Source of the DNA: Candidatus Altimarinota bacterium
Lineage (GTDB): Bacteria; Patescibacteriota; Gracilibacteria; BD1-5; UBA6164
Reading direction: 5' to 3'
Assembly: GCA_028692735.1 (NCBI GenBank)
Contig: JAQUWS010000010.1
Coordinates: 1-35,377 of the forward strand
Length of the DNA stretch: 35,377 nt
Shown here: piece by piece, positions 20,152 to 30,429 of the stretch
Layout of the letters: each line of letters starts with the position of its first letter
How positions within the stretch are numbered: the stretch's first letter is position 1
Made by a program: the position numbers and the translations under genes
The notes under the pieces: generated by a model
Databases searched by the model: none
Seen by the model: the letters and a program-made list of their open reading frames with translations, nothing else
Told to the model about the DNA's origin: nothing

Positions 20152-20925
20152 CTAATCCTTTTTTATCTCAACTTTTCTGAAAAGAAAGTGCATTATGCTA
20201 GCATATTCTTCGGATTCAATTTTTATTCAATAAGGAATTTCTTTAAAAATTATTATATATACATTATCTCAAAAAATAAATGTTTGAATTGAAGAGTTTG
20301 ATGCAGGTAATTTTGATACATTTTCCATATCACTTCATTTTACTATTTCCTCCAATATAGATATTCCATTTCATAAAAAAACATCAAGGTGTATTTTTTT
20401 GTTTTTTAGTTTTTCTAGAAAATTTGGTGAATATTGAAGGAAATTATTTGAACTTTTATTTTCAAAAGTATTACTAGCAAAAAATTTAATTAACTTATAT
20501 CATTTTTCTCAAGCGGAATTTACTATATCATCATAAATATTTTTAATTCAATCAATTCACTCGTAAAAGATTATGTTTGGTTTTCATGAGAAACTTTGTT
20601 TTTCTAATTCATCAAATTCTTTTTTTAACAAGTGCATATTATCCTTCTTTTTTTCTAATTCATCTACTTCAGCATTTAGTTTATACTCAAAGATATTTTT
20701 ATTAGCAACAAAAAATAATTTAGTTCAATCTTTAGTTATTTCTGATATAAATCATTTTTTAACAAGTTGTAACAAACTCTTATAAGTATTTGTCCTTTCG
20801 TCTCATATGTGTTTTGCTATAGTTGATGCTGGTTTCTTTCAGTATTGATACAAAAATATAAAAATCTGACTTTCTTTTTGTGTAAGTCAAAAACTTTTAA
20901 GTATATCGATTAAATTTTCTCTCAT
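20152..20925 (-). CDS. TrmB-like transcriptional regulator 3
   Basis: 257 residues, clear paralog of regulator 1 (1459-2220): both have the winged helix beginning near GLTQKES/GFSEKES, the linker IKNIYDDI, FASNTxE, VDxFLGNGIS, LPAxNSSI, VYIIIFKxxPxGI and MHFxF near the end. Residues 1-65 are the DNA-binding part (PASTIAKHIGDERTNTYKSL), ~75-110 a K/E-rich helical linker. It is divergent from paralog H with 109 bp between starts, mirroring regulator 1 and A, and shares the upstream TGTGA/TCACA repeat. The inference is that it controls the H-O run and itself. Convergent with the asparaginase-like gene. Confidence 0.9.
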
Positions 20926-20935
20926 AAAATCTAGT

Positions 20936-20954
20936 TGTGAATATAGTAGTCACA
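20936..20954. promoter_or_regulatory. inverted repeat, candidate TrmB-like operator
   Basis: TGTGA (20936-20940), 9 bases, TCACA (20950-20954), 10 bases upstream of the regulator 3 start codon. Same arms as the repeat at 2224-2241 in front of regulator 1, with a spacer one base longer. Confidence 0.5.
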
Positions 20955-20972
20955 GTATTTATACACTAAAAT

Positions 20973-21000
20973 TTGTAAAAAGTCAAATATTTTATATTAT
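20973..21000 (+). promoter_or_regulatory. possible promoter of paralog H run
   Basis: TTGTAA (20973-20978), 16 bases, TATTAT (20995-21000), predicting a start near 21007 and a ~28-base leader, the same as estimated for A. Tentative because of AT richness. Confidence 0.3.
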
Positions 21001-21034
21001 CAAGAAGTAATAAATATTTTTTAATATATAAATT

Positions 21035-22954
21035 ATGTCTTTTCAAAACGAAAAAACTGTAGAAACTAAAACTTGTAAACAGTGTCAAAGTAAGTTTGAT
21101 GTAACTGACAAAGATTTAGAATTTTATGAAAAAGTAAGCCCAGTTTTTACTACTTGTCATCCTGAATTCGTTTCAGAATGACAAAGTCAAATAATCAAAA
21201 ATCTTTGAAACTGAAAAATCAAATACCTTATCCCAACACCTACACTTTGTCCTGAGTGTAGACAACAAAGAAGATTGTCTTTTAGGAATGAAAGAAAACT
21301 ATATAAAAGAAAATGTGGGGCTACATGAGAGAATATTATTTCTATTTATTCTCCAGATAAACACTTTAATGTTTATAATCAAGAATTCTGGTGGAGTGAT
21401 AAATGGAATCCTTTGGAATATTGAAAAGACTATGACTTTTCCAAAAGCTTTTTTGAACAATTTAAAGATTTAGCTTTAGTTCAACCTAGAATATCTTTAC
21501 ATAATGTAAATAATGAAGATAGTTTTTTTATTAACCAATGTGGTTATTCAAAAAAGTGTTACTTATCATTTAATACTGATTATTCTGAAAACTGTTATTA
21601 TTGTAATAATGTTTTTAAATCAAATAATTGTTTAGATTTATATAATGCAGATAATTGTGAATTGTGTTACAATAGTGTAGATATAAAAAATAGTTATAAA
21701 ATAAAAGATTCTCAGATATGTAAAAATTGCTCAGATATATATTACTGATATAATTTGGTTAATTGCAAAAACTGTTTTTGATGTATTAATTTATCCAATA
21801 AAGAACATTACATTTTCAATAAAAAATATTCAAAACAAGATTATTATGATAAGGTTAATGAATTACTCAATAATAAAAGTAATAGTTTAGATATTTACAA
21901 CAATTTAAAGCTCCAATTAGCTCACAAATACATTAACATTAACAATAGTGAATCTATTTTATGAGACAATGTTTTTGACAGTAAAAACATGAAATATTGT
22001 TTTGATTGTTTTTCAGATGAAAACTTAGCATATTGTTGTATTGTAAGTGACTGAAAAAATATATATGATTTTGATATTTGATGATATTATTCTGAATTAA
22101 ATTATGAAGTAGTTTCTTCATGAGACAACAATAATAACATTTGTTTTAATTCAAATATATGGTGACATAGTAATAATATATATTATTGTGATATTGTGAT
22201 AAATTCATCTAATCTTTTTTGATGTATTTGAATTCGCAATAAATCCTATTGTATCTTAAATAAACAATATACAAAAGAACAATATGAAGAATTAGTTCCA
22301 AAAATCATAGAACATATGATGAAAACATGAGAATGGTGAGAGTTTTTTCCATCATCAATATCTCCATTTTGATACAATGAAACAGTAGCTCAAGAATTTT
22401 TTCCTTTGAGTCGTGAAGATGTCCTTTATCCCATCATTCCTGCAAAGGCAGGAATCTATAATAATTCCTTGTCATCCTGAACGAATGTTAAGAATCCCTT
22501 TAGCAATGCTAATAATAAAAATGTAAATTTAAGGAATTCTTCGTTACTCTCAGAATGACAAACTATAAACACTTTCCTTCACTGACCCATCTTCAACTGG
22601 TCAGATTATGAAGTCCCTTTTCCAAAGGTAGATAAAATTATTAAAGCAAATATACTTCCAATAAATATAAAAGATATTCCAGATGATATACTAAACTGGG
22701 CAATAGAATGCGAGGTTACAAAGAAACCTTTTAGAATAATTACACAAGAATTAGAGTTTTATAGAAAACATAATTTACCAATTCCAAGAAGACATCCAGA
22801 TCAAAGACACCTTGATAGGATGGCTCTAAGAAATCCAAGAAAATTGTATGATAGAAAATGTGACAAATGTAAAAAAGAAATAGGAACAACATATTCTCCT
22901 GATAGAAAAGAAATAGTTTATTGTGAGGAATGTTATAATAAAGAAATCTATTAA
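21035..22954 (+). CDS. paralog H: zinc-finger / Cys-rich repeat protein with two insertions
   Basis: 639 residues. Finger C14-x2-C17 (CKQC) with a minimal 27-bp element in the loop (21156-21182). Second ribbon reads CGATGENIIS, so the usual CDAT is CGAT. Central region: NADNCELCYNS, NCKNCFGCINL, module ends LSNKEHYIFNKKYSKQDY and GIRNKSYCILNKQYTKEQY. Tail linker holds a composite element (22433-22559) like that in O. C-terminal ribbon C609, C612, C630, C633. First gene of the H-O run, divergent from regulator 3, so the likely promoter-proximal member. A 17-bp-stem terminator follows. Function unknown. Confidence 0.9.
21156..21182. repeat. minimal in-frame palindrome in paralog H finger
   Basis: GTCATCCTGAA and TTCAGAATGAC form an 11-bp stem with one mismatch. 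It is the type 2 outer arms with almost no inner part, coding for CHPEFVSEG with TGA as Gly. It may be an eroded or founding form. Confidence 0.75.
22433..22559. repeat. composite in-frame palindromic element (type 3 + type 2) in paralog H
   Basis: Begins with the type 3 hairpin ATTCCTGCAAAGGCAGGAAT, then GTCATCCTGAACGAATG and, after a middle rich in A, AAGGAATTCTTCG and CAGAATGAC. Nested pairing (AAGAATCCC side with GGAATTCTT side). Here the type 2 part is read in a different frame (TCC TGA ACG) from D, E, I and J, yet remains open because TGA is Gly. Confidence 0.75.
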
Positions 22955-22971
22955 AACTTGTAAAAATGCTG

Positions 22972-23009
22972 AAAATAACTAAATTATATTGTATAATTTA
23001 GTTATTTTT
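22972..23009 (+). terminator. strong hairpin terminator between H and I
   Basis: A perfect 17-bp stem (22972-22988 with 22992-23008), loop TTG, T-run at the end. It ends 7 bases before the ATG of I. The same stem and loop recur between J and K. Confidence 0.85.
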
Positions 23010-23015
23010 GTTAAA

Positions 23016-25001
23016 ATGAATGAAGAAAAAGTAGTTGAAATAAAAATTTGTAAACATTGTAACAATAACTTTGACATAACAAACAAAGATTTAGCCTTTT
23101 ATGAAAAGGTAAGTCCAATGTTTTCTAACTGTCATCCTGAACTTGTTTCAGGATCATTAAAAGGTCAAAACAATTTAAATGATTCCGGATCACGTCCGGA
23201 ATGACAAGTTTTATCTGGGATTAAAGAAGAATCAAACTGAAAAATCAAATACTTAATCCCAACACCAACACTTTGCCCAGATTGTAGACAACAAAGAAGA
23301 CTTAGTTTTAGAAATGAAAGAAATTTATATAAAAGAAAGTGTGATGCAACTTGAAAAGAAATTATTTCAATCTTTTCTCCAAATAACCCTTTTAAAGTAT
23401 ATAATCAAGAGTTTTGGTGGAGTGATAAGTGGAATCCAATGGATTATGGGATAGAATTTGATTTTAAAAGAAGTTTTTTTGAACAGTTTAATAATTTATT
23501 AATTAATTTTCCAAAGAGTAACTTGGTAGCTTCTGAAAATGAGAATTCTGATTTTACAAATCACTCAGCACGGTTAAAAGATTGTTACTTAATTTTTGAT
23601 GCTTGACATGATAGAAATTGTTATTATTCTACAATGATAAATTATTCAAATGATTGTTTAGATTGTTTAAAATTAGAAAATTCTGAATTATGTTATCAAT
23701 GTACTGAATGTAGGTGATGATATAATTTAATTTATAGTGTTAGATGTATTGATTGTAAAAATTCTTATTATTTGTTTGATTGTTTAAATTGTGAAAATTG
23801 TTTTTGATGTAAAAATCTTATAAATAAAAAATATTATATTTTTAATAAAAAATACTCTAAAAAATGATATTTTGAAAAAATAAATAAGTTGATTAACAAC
23901 TGAACTTTTGATGAAAGTCTTATAAAAGAAGTTAAAAAACATATTAACAAATTTCCTTATAAAGAAAATAATATTGTTCAAAGTGAAAATAGTTCATGAA
24001 ATAATATAAACTCAAGCAGAAATGCTATTTATTCTTTTGATGTTTTTGATGTAGATAATGTAAAATATTGTCAATGAATACATAAATCTAAAGATTGCAT
24101 GGACATAACGGTCTGGTGATGAAATCTTAGTAATTCATATTATTGTATGAGTATATGACCTAATGCAAGTAATAATTTATTTACATTTTTATCATATCCT
24201 AATTGTAATAACTTAATATATTGTAGTTATTGTGTAAATTGAACATGTAATTGTTTTGCTTGTACCTGACTTAATAATAAGCAATACTGTATATTAAATA
24301 AACAATATTCAAAAGAACAATACGAAGAGTTAGTACCAAAAATCATAGAACATATGATGAAAACTGGAGAATGGGGAGAGTTTTTTCCAAGTTCAATGAG
24401 TCCTTTTTGATACAATGAAACTGTAGCAAATGAGTATTTTCCACTTAGTCGCTATAATGTTTTAGATTGTTATCCTGAACATCAAACCCGTCATCCTGAA
24501 CATCAAACCTGTCATCCTGAACATCAACCCCGTCATCCTGAACTTGTTTCAGGATCTATAATGCAATGAAATACAACAAAACATAATATTAAAGATACTG
24601 AAACAAGTTCAGCATGACAATTAAAAAATTGACCAATTTTCAATCGGTCAGACTATGAAGCTCCATTTCCAAAGGTAGAAAAGATAATTCCTGCAAACAA
24701 ACTGCCTGACAGCATTTCTCAAATCTCCGATGATATATTAAATCGGGCAATAGAATGTGAGGTTACAAAGAAACCTTTTAGAATAATTAGACAAGAATTA
24801 GAATTTTACAGAAAACATAATTTACCAATACCAAAAAGACATCCAGATCAAAGACACCTAGATAGGATGTCACTTAGAAATCCAAGAAAATTATATGATA
24901 GAAAATGTGACAAATGTAAAAAAGATATAAAAACTACATATTCTCCAAAAAGCCCAGAAATAGTTTATTGTGAAGAATGTTACAATAAAGAAGTTTATTA
25001 A
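23016..25001 (+). CDS. paralog I: zinc-finger / Cys-rich repeat protein with two insertions
   Basis: 661 residues starting MNEEKVVEIKIC, finger C12-x2-C15 (CKHC). An upstream in-frame ATG at 22989 is rejected because it lies in the terminator loop. Type 2 element in the finger (23131-23205), tandem type 2 element in the tail linker (24469-24618). Second ribbon CDATGKEIIS with YNQEFWWSDKW. Central region has a long NCNNLIYCSYCVNGTCNCFACTG run (NCNNLIYC shown). In the GEWGEFFP block Gly is spelled GGA/GGG instead of TGA, unlike its siblings. C-terminal ribbon C631, C634, C652, C655. A 186-bp block around the first element is identical to J. Gap to J is 20 bp. Function unknown. Confidence 0.9.
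23131..23205. repeat. in-frame palindromic element, type 2, in paralog I finger
   Basis: 75 bp from GTCATCCTGAAC to CCGGAATGAC, with CCGGATCACGTCCGG as an inner hairpin. Encodes CHPELVSGS ... SRPEG. Identical to the J copy. Confidence 0.85.
24469..24618. repeat. type 2 element with three extra 21-bp tandem units, in paralog I
   Basis: Units at 24469, 24490 and 24511, full arm from 24532, right arm ending at 24618. One unit fewer than in G. The first unit has GTTATCC for GTCATCC. The inner part (from GGATCTATAATG) matches G and J. Confidence 0.85.
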
Positions 25002-25021
25002 AAATATATAAAAAAGTAATA

Positions 25022-27010
25022 ATGAATCAGGAAAAAATAATAGAAACAAAAACTTGTAAACATTGTCAAACAAAGTTTGATATAACTGACAAAGATTTAG
25101 CCTTTTATGAAAAGGTAAGTCCAATGTTTTCTAACTGTCATCCTGAACTTGTTTCAGGATCATTAAAAGGTCAAAACAATTTAAATGATTCCGGATCACG
25201 TCCGGAATGACAAGTTTTATCTGGGATTAAAGAAGAATCAAACTGAAAAATCAAATACTTAATCCCAACACCAAAACTTTGTCCAGACTGTAGAATGCAG
25301 AGAAGATTAACTTTTAGAAATGAATTTAATTATTATAAGACAAACTGTGACCTATGTAATAAAAATATAATTTCTGTACACTTAAAACAAAATTCAAAGT
25401 TTCCTATTTATTGTCAACACTGTTGGCGGAGTGATCATCGGAATCAATTATGATATTGAGTAGATTTTGATTTTAGTAGGGCTTTCTTTAAACAATATCT
25501 AGATTTACAAAACAAAGTTCCAAAAATCAATATGATAAATGATAACTGAGTTAATAGTGAAAATTCAGAGTATTGTTACAACTTTTCATATTGAAAAAAT
25601 AATTACTTAATTACTACTGCATGGCATGCTGAAGAATCTATGTATTGTCAATATTGATGATATTTCAAATACAACATAGATTGTAATCTCATATTTAAAT
25701 CAGAAATTGCATATGAATGTTCTGGTTGAAGTGACATATATAATTGCTTCTTCTTAAATGACTCAAACAATTGTAATAACTGTTTCTTATGAATTGATTT
25801 AAAAGGATGTTCAAATTGTTTTTGATGTATTTGATTAAGAAATAAAAAGTATTATATATTTAATAAAAAATATGAAAAAGAAGAATATGAAAAAATAACT
25901 AAAAATTATTTGAATTGATCATATAAACAATTACAAGAAATAAAAAAAGAATTTTATGATTTTTCTCTTAAATATCCTCGTATAGCAACTCATCAAAATA
26001 ATTGTACAAATAGTATTTGAGATAGATTAAATAATTGTAAAAATGTATTGTGAAACAATATTTATAATTGAGAAAATTGTAAATATTACTGGTGATGAGC
26101 TGATAGCCCAAGAATGAGTTATGATATATTTATATGATGAAATCATGATTTATGATATGATTCAATTGTTCCAGATAACACTTATCAAGCTTGTTTTACA
26201 AATTATTGTGATAATAGTAAGTTTGTATTTTATTCTGATAATTGTTTTAGTTGTTCAAATATTTTTTGATGTATCTGACTTCGAGACAAATCATATTGTA
26301 TTTTAAATAAACAATATACAAAACAAGAGTATGAAATACTAGTACCAAAAATCATAGAACATATGCAAAAAACTTGAGAATGGTGAGAATTTTTCCCAAG
26401 TAGTTTAAGTCCATTTTGATATAACGAAACTCTAGCAAATGAGTATTTTCCACTTAGTCGCTATAATGTTTTAGATTGTCATCCTGAACATCAATCCCGT
26501 CATCCTGATTCTCAATCCCGTCATCCTGAACATCAAACCCGTCATCCTGAACTTGTTTCAGGATCTATAATGCAATGAAATACAACAAAACATAATATTA
26601 AAGATACTAAAACAAGTTCAGCATGACAATTAAAAAATTGACCAATTTTCAACTGGTCAGATTATGAAGCTCAATTTCCAAAAGTAGAAAAAATAATTCC
26701 GAGCAACAAACTCCCAGACAGTATTTCTCAAATTCCAGATGATATACTAAATCGGGCAATAGAATGTGAAATAACTAAAAAACCTTTTAAGATAATTAAA
26801 CAAGAACTAGACTTTTACAGAAAACATAACTTACCAATCCCAAGAAGACATCCAAATCAAAGATATTTAGACAGAATGAATCTTAGAAATCCAAGAAAAC
26901 TTTATGATAGAAAGTGTGATAAATGTTGAAAAAATATAAAAACGACTTATGCTCCAGATAGAAGTGAAATAATTTATTGTGAAGAATGTTATGAAAAACA
27001 AGTTTACTAA
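25022..27010 (+). CDS. paralog J: zinc-finger / Cys-rich repeat protein with intact second ribbon
   Basis: 662 residues, longest in the set. Finger C12-x2-C15 with a type 2 element in the loop. Uniquely here, the second ribbon is complete: C109-D-L-C112, 18 residues, C131-Q-H-C134, where siblings have CDAT and NQEF; the following WRSDHRNQ matches their WWSDKW. This explains the siblings' segment as a decayed zinc ribbon. Central region has module ends GLRNKKYYIFNKKYEKEEY and GLRDKSYCILNKQY. A tandem type 2 element is in the tail linker. C-terminal ribbon C632, C635, C653, C656. From 26541 on it is nearly identical to G, while the finger block is identical to I, so the gene is a mosaic. Ends QVY rather than EVY. 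A duplicated hairpin follows. Function unknown. Confidence 0.9.
25137..25211. repeat. in-frame palindromic element, type 2, in paralog J finger
   Basis: 75-bp copy identical to 23131-23205. The identity extends beyond the element on both sides: 25089-25274 equals 23083-23268. Confidence 0.85.
26478..26627. repeat. type 2 element with three extra 21-bp tandem units, in paralog J
   Basis: Units at 26478, 26499 and 26520, full arm from 26541, right arm ending 26627. The second unit is divergent (GTCATCCTGATTCTCAATCC). Encodes CHPEHQS, RHPDSQS, RHPEHQT and RHPELVSGS. Confidence 0.85.
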
Positions 27011-27034
27011 TACTAATAAACTTGTAAAAACAGT

Positions 27035-27073
27035 AAAAATAACTAAATTATATTGTATAATTTAGTTATTTTT
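27035..27073 (+). terminator. strong hairpin terminator between J and K
   Basis: A perfect 18-bp stem (27035-27052 with 27056-27073), loop TTG, essentially the same sequence as 22972-23008. It ends 4 bases before the ATG of K. A short stretch before it, ACTTGTAAAAA, is also shared with the H-I gap. Confidence 0.85.
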
Positions 27074-27077
27074 ATTT

Positions 27078-28676
27078 ATGCAAGAAAAAATAGTAGAAAC
27101 AAAATTCTGTAATCAATGTTTAATTAATTTTGATATAACTGATATAGATATTGAATTTTTAGATAAACTTTCACCTATTATAGCATGACAGAAATTTCAA
27201 ATCCCTATCCCTAAATTATGTCCAAATTGCCGTAAAACTCAAAGACTTGCATGGAGAGTTGAAACAAAACTATATAAAAGAAAATGTGATTTTAGTTGAA
27301 ATGATATAATTTCATGGTTTAAACCAGATATCCCTTATACTGTTTATGATGAAAAAATATGGGATTCAGATAAATGGAATCCTCTAGATTATTGAAAAGA
27401 TATTGATTTTTCAAAAACAATTTTTGAACAATTTTATGAACTTTTACTAAAAGTTCCTTTACCATCAAAATGAACAGTAGGGAATGAAAATTCAGATTAT
27501 TGTAATTCAAGTTCTTACTTAAAAAATTGTTATTTAACATTTTCTGCAAATTATTCAGAAGATATTTACTATTGTGTTGATATAGTAAAAAGTAGTACTT
27601 GTGTTGATTGTATATGAGTAATTGAGTCTGAAAATTGTTATGAATGTTCAGCAACTTTAAAATGATATAATCTTGAACATTGTTATGATACAAAAAATTG
27701 TAGTGATTCAAAATTTCTTCTTTCTTGTGAATGATGTTCTGACTGTTATGGATGTTTCTGACTTATAAATTCTAAATATCATATTTTTAATACTCAATAT
27801 TCAAAAGAAAAATATTTAGAAAAATACAAAGAAATTATTTCGCAAACTTTATCTGAACAAAAAATACAATTCAAAAATTTTTATACTTGAAAATATATAA
27901 AAAGTATTCTACCAAATACTTGATCTGAAAATGTTTATGAAAGTGAAAATATAATAAATAGTGAAAATGTTAGTCATTGTCGTCATGCATATTGAGCTCA
28001 AAATATTAGGTATTGTCAAAGAATGCAAACTCCAATAATAAATCTAGCTATGGATTTTACTTGATTTGGTAATAATGCTGAAAAGATATATTATTCTCAA
28101 CAAGTTTGAAATAATTCTTTAAGTGTATATTTTTCTAGTAGCTGTTTTAATGAGATTTCAAATATTTTTTATTCTATGTTTTGTAGAAACAATGTTTCAA
28201 ATTGTTTTGCTTGTATTTGAATTAGAAATTCATCTTATTGCATATTAAACAAACAATATACCAAAGAACAGTATGAAGAATTAGTTCCAAAAATAATTGA
28301 ACATATGATAAACTCTTGAGAATGGTGAGAATTTTTCCCAGCAAATTTTTGTCCAAATTGATATAATGACTCTATTTCGCAGATTATAAAACCTTTAACA
28401 AAACAAGAAGCAATAGCATTGTGATTTAATTGGTCTGACTACGAGGCACCTTTTCCAAAAGTAGACAAGATTATACCCGCTAATAAATTACCAGAAGATA
28501 TAAAAGAAATCCCTGATGACATACTTAATCGGGCAGTAGAATGTGAAATAACTAAAAAACCTTTTAGGATAATCAAGCCAGAATTAGAATTTTATAGGAA
28601 ACATAATTTACCTATTCCAAAAAGACATCCAGACCAAAGATACAAAGATAGGTTAGAATGGTACATTAATTATTAA
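27078..28676 (+). CDS. paralog K: zinc-finger / Cys-rich repeat protein, C-terminal ribbon absent
   Basis: 532 residues. Finger C11-x2-C14 (CNQC) with CPNCRKTQR; loop FDITDIDIEFLDKLSP. Second ribbon CDFSGNDIIS. Central modules end GLINSKYHIFNTQY and GIRNSSYCILNKQYTKEQY; the second module has few cysteines. The tail is conserved through NLPIPKRHPDQRYKDR and then ends LEWYINY, so the last ~40 residues including CxxC-x17-CxxC are missing. This looks like a natural shorter form, since O has a similar RYK-x-R-L ending, rather than a frameshift. No palindromic elements. Start is directly after the J-K hairpin; only 9 bp to L. Function unknown. Confidence 0.9.
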
Positions 28677-28685
28677 TCACTATTA

Positions 28686-30389
28686 ATGCAAGAAGTACAA
28701 CAAGAAACAAAAAAATGTAAAAATTGTGATTCTTTATTTGATATTACTCAAAGTGATATAGATATTTATAAAAAACTATCACCGATTTTTTGATGAAGTA
28801 GATATGATATACCATATCCAGCTTTATGTCCAGATTGTAGACAACAAAGGAGGCTAGCTTTTAGAACAGAAAGAAAATTATACAAAAGAAAATGTGATAT
28901 TACTTGAAAAAATCTTATTTCAGTTTATTCTCCAAATAATAATGATATAGTTTATGAATATGATTATTGGTGGAGTGATAAATGGGATGCAATTGATTAT
29001 TGAGTCAATTTTGATTTTTCAAAAACTTTTTTTAAACAAATCCAAGACTTATCTTTAAAAGTCCCAAAACCTCATATTGAGATTAGCTTTAGTGAAAATT
29101 GTGAATTTACAAATCAATCATGATATAATAAAAATTCATACTTAATTTTTGAGGCATGATACAATGAAAACTGTTTATATTCAAGAAGCATACGGCACTC
29201 AACCAATACTATTGATGTTTTGTACACAAGAAATGCTCATAATTGCTATGAATGTATTGATTGTGAAAATATCTATAATGTTAAATTTTCATATAGAGTA
29301 AATGACAGTAAAGATTCCCAATACTTATTTGATTGTAATAATTGTGAATATTGTATTTGATGTTGGAACTTAATTTGAAAAAAATATTTTATATTAAACA
29401 AACAATATACTAAAAAAGAGTATGAAGAATTTCTAATAAAATTTAATACGGATAGCAATTTCAGAAAAAACTTTATAGATGATTTACACAAGAAAAAAAT
29501 AAAGCTAGGAATCAATAAAAATCTTAATAATCTTTTATCTCAAAATGTACTTTGAGACGGTATTATCTCTTCAAAAAATTCTCTATGATACAACATAAAA
29601 GAAAGTGAAGATTGTAGATATTGTTATGATGTATATTTATCTGAAACTTGTATGGATTATACATATTGGGGAAACAATGCTAGTCTAATTTATGAATGTT
29701 TAAATGTATGAAACTGAGCTCATAAAACTATTTTTTGTCTATCATGCTATGATAATGTAGATAATCTTATATATTGTATAAACTGTGTTAATAACTCATC
29801 AAACTGTTTTTGATGTGTCTGATTAAAAAATAAAAGTTATTGTATTTTTAATAAACAATATTCAAAAGATGAGTATGAAATCTTAGTTCCTCAAATAATT
29901 GCTCATATGCAAAAGACTTGAGAATGGTGAGAATTTTTTCCACCAAATATATTTACTTTTTGATACAACAATACAGTTGCTATGGAATATTATCCTTTAA
30001 CAAAAGAACAAGCTCTTGAAAAATTATTCCTATGGGATGATTACGAACAAGAAATTTCAAAAGTAGAAAAAATAATTTCCGCAAACAAACTTCCAGACAA
30101 TATAAAAGACATCCCAGATGATATACTAAATCGGATAATAGAATGTGAAATTACAAAAAAGCCCTTTAGAATAATTAAACAAGAACTTGAGTTTTACAGA
30201 AAACACAATTTACCAATCCCAAGAAAAAGTTTTGATCAAAGACACCTTGAAAGAATGCAACAAAAGAACCAAAGAAAACTATTTGATAGAAAATGTGATA
30301 AATGTTGAAACGATATAAAAACCACTTATCCACCTGAAATGAAAGGAAAAGTATATTGAGCAAAGTGTTATGATGAGGAGATTTATTAA
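28686..30389 (+). CDS. paralog L: zinc-finger / Cys-rich repeat protein with damaged C-terminal ribbon
   Basis: 567 residues, finger C11-x2-C14 (CKNC), loop FDITQSDIDIYKKLSP, CPDCRQQRR. Second ribbon CDITGKNLIS with WWSDKW. Module ends NLIGKKYFILNKQYTKKEY and GLKNKSYCIFNKQYSKDEY. The C-terminal ribbon has C537, C540 and C561, but position 558, normally Cys, is Gly: codon TGA in place of TGT. Under a standard code this would be a nonsense change; here it is a one-base missense that removes a zinc ligand. The tail also has KSFDQRH for RHPDQRH and PEMKGKVY for PERPEIVY. No elements. Followed by a hairpin without T-run (30391-30415) and then M. Function unknown. Confidence 0.9.
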
Positions 30390-30390
30390 A

Positions 30391-30415
30391 AATTAAAAAT
30401 TCTTTATTTTTAATT
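30391..30415. repeat. intergenic hairpin between L and M
   Basis: AATTAAAAAT (30391-30400) pairs with ATTTTTAATT (30406-30415) across a 5-base loop. It is followed by CC and A-rich sequence, not T, so on the + strand it is not a classical terminator. All-A/T stem, possibly weak. Confidence 0.45.
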
Positions 30416-30429
30416 CCAAAAAAAGAAAA

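Noticed and set aside
22989-23015. Earlier ATG for paralog I
   Set aside because: It lies in the loop and right arm of the terminator hairpin; sibling proteins start at the position equivalent to 23016.
29982-30308. Separate small gene starting MEYYPLTKEQ
   Set aside because: It is the tail of paralog L, in the same frame and contiguous once TGA is read as Gly.
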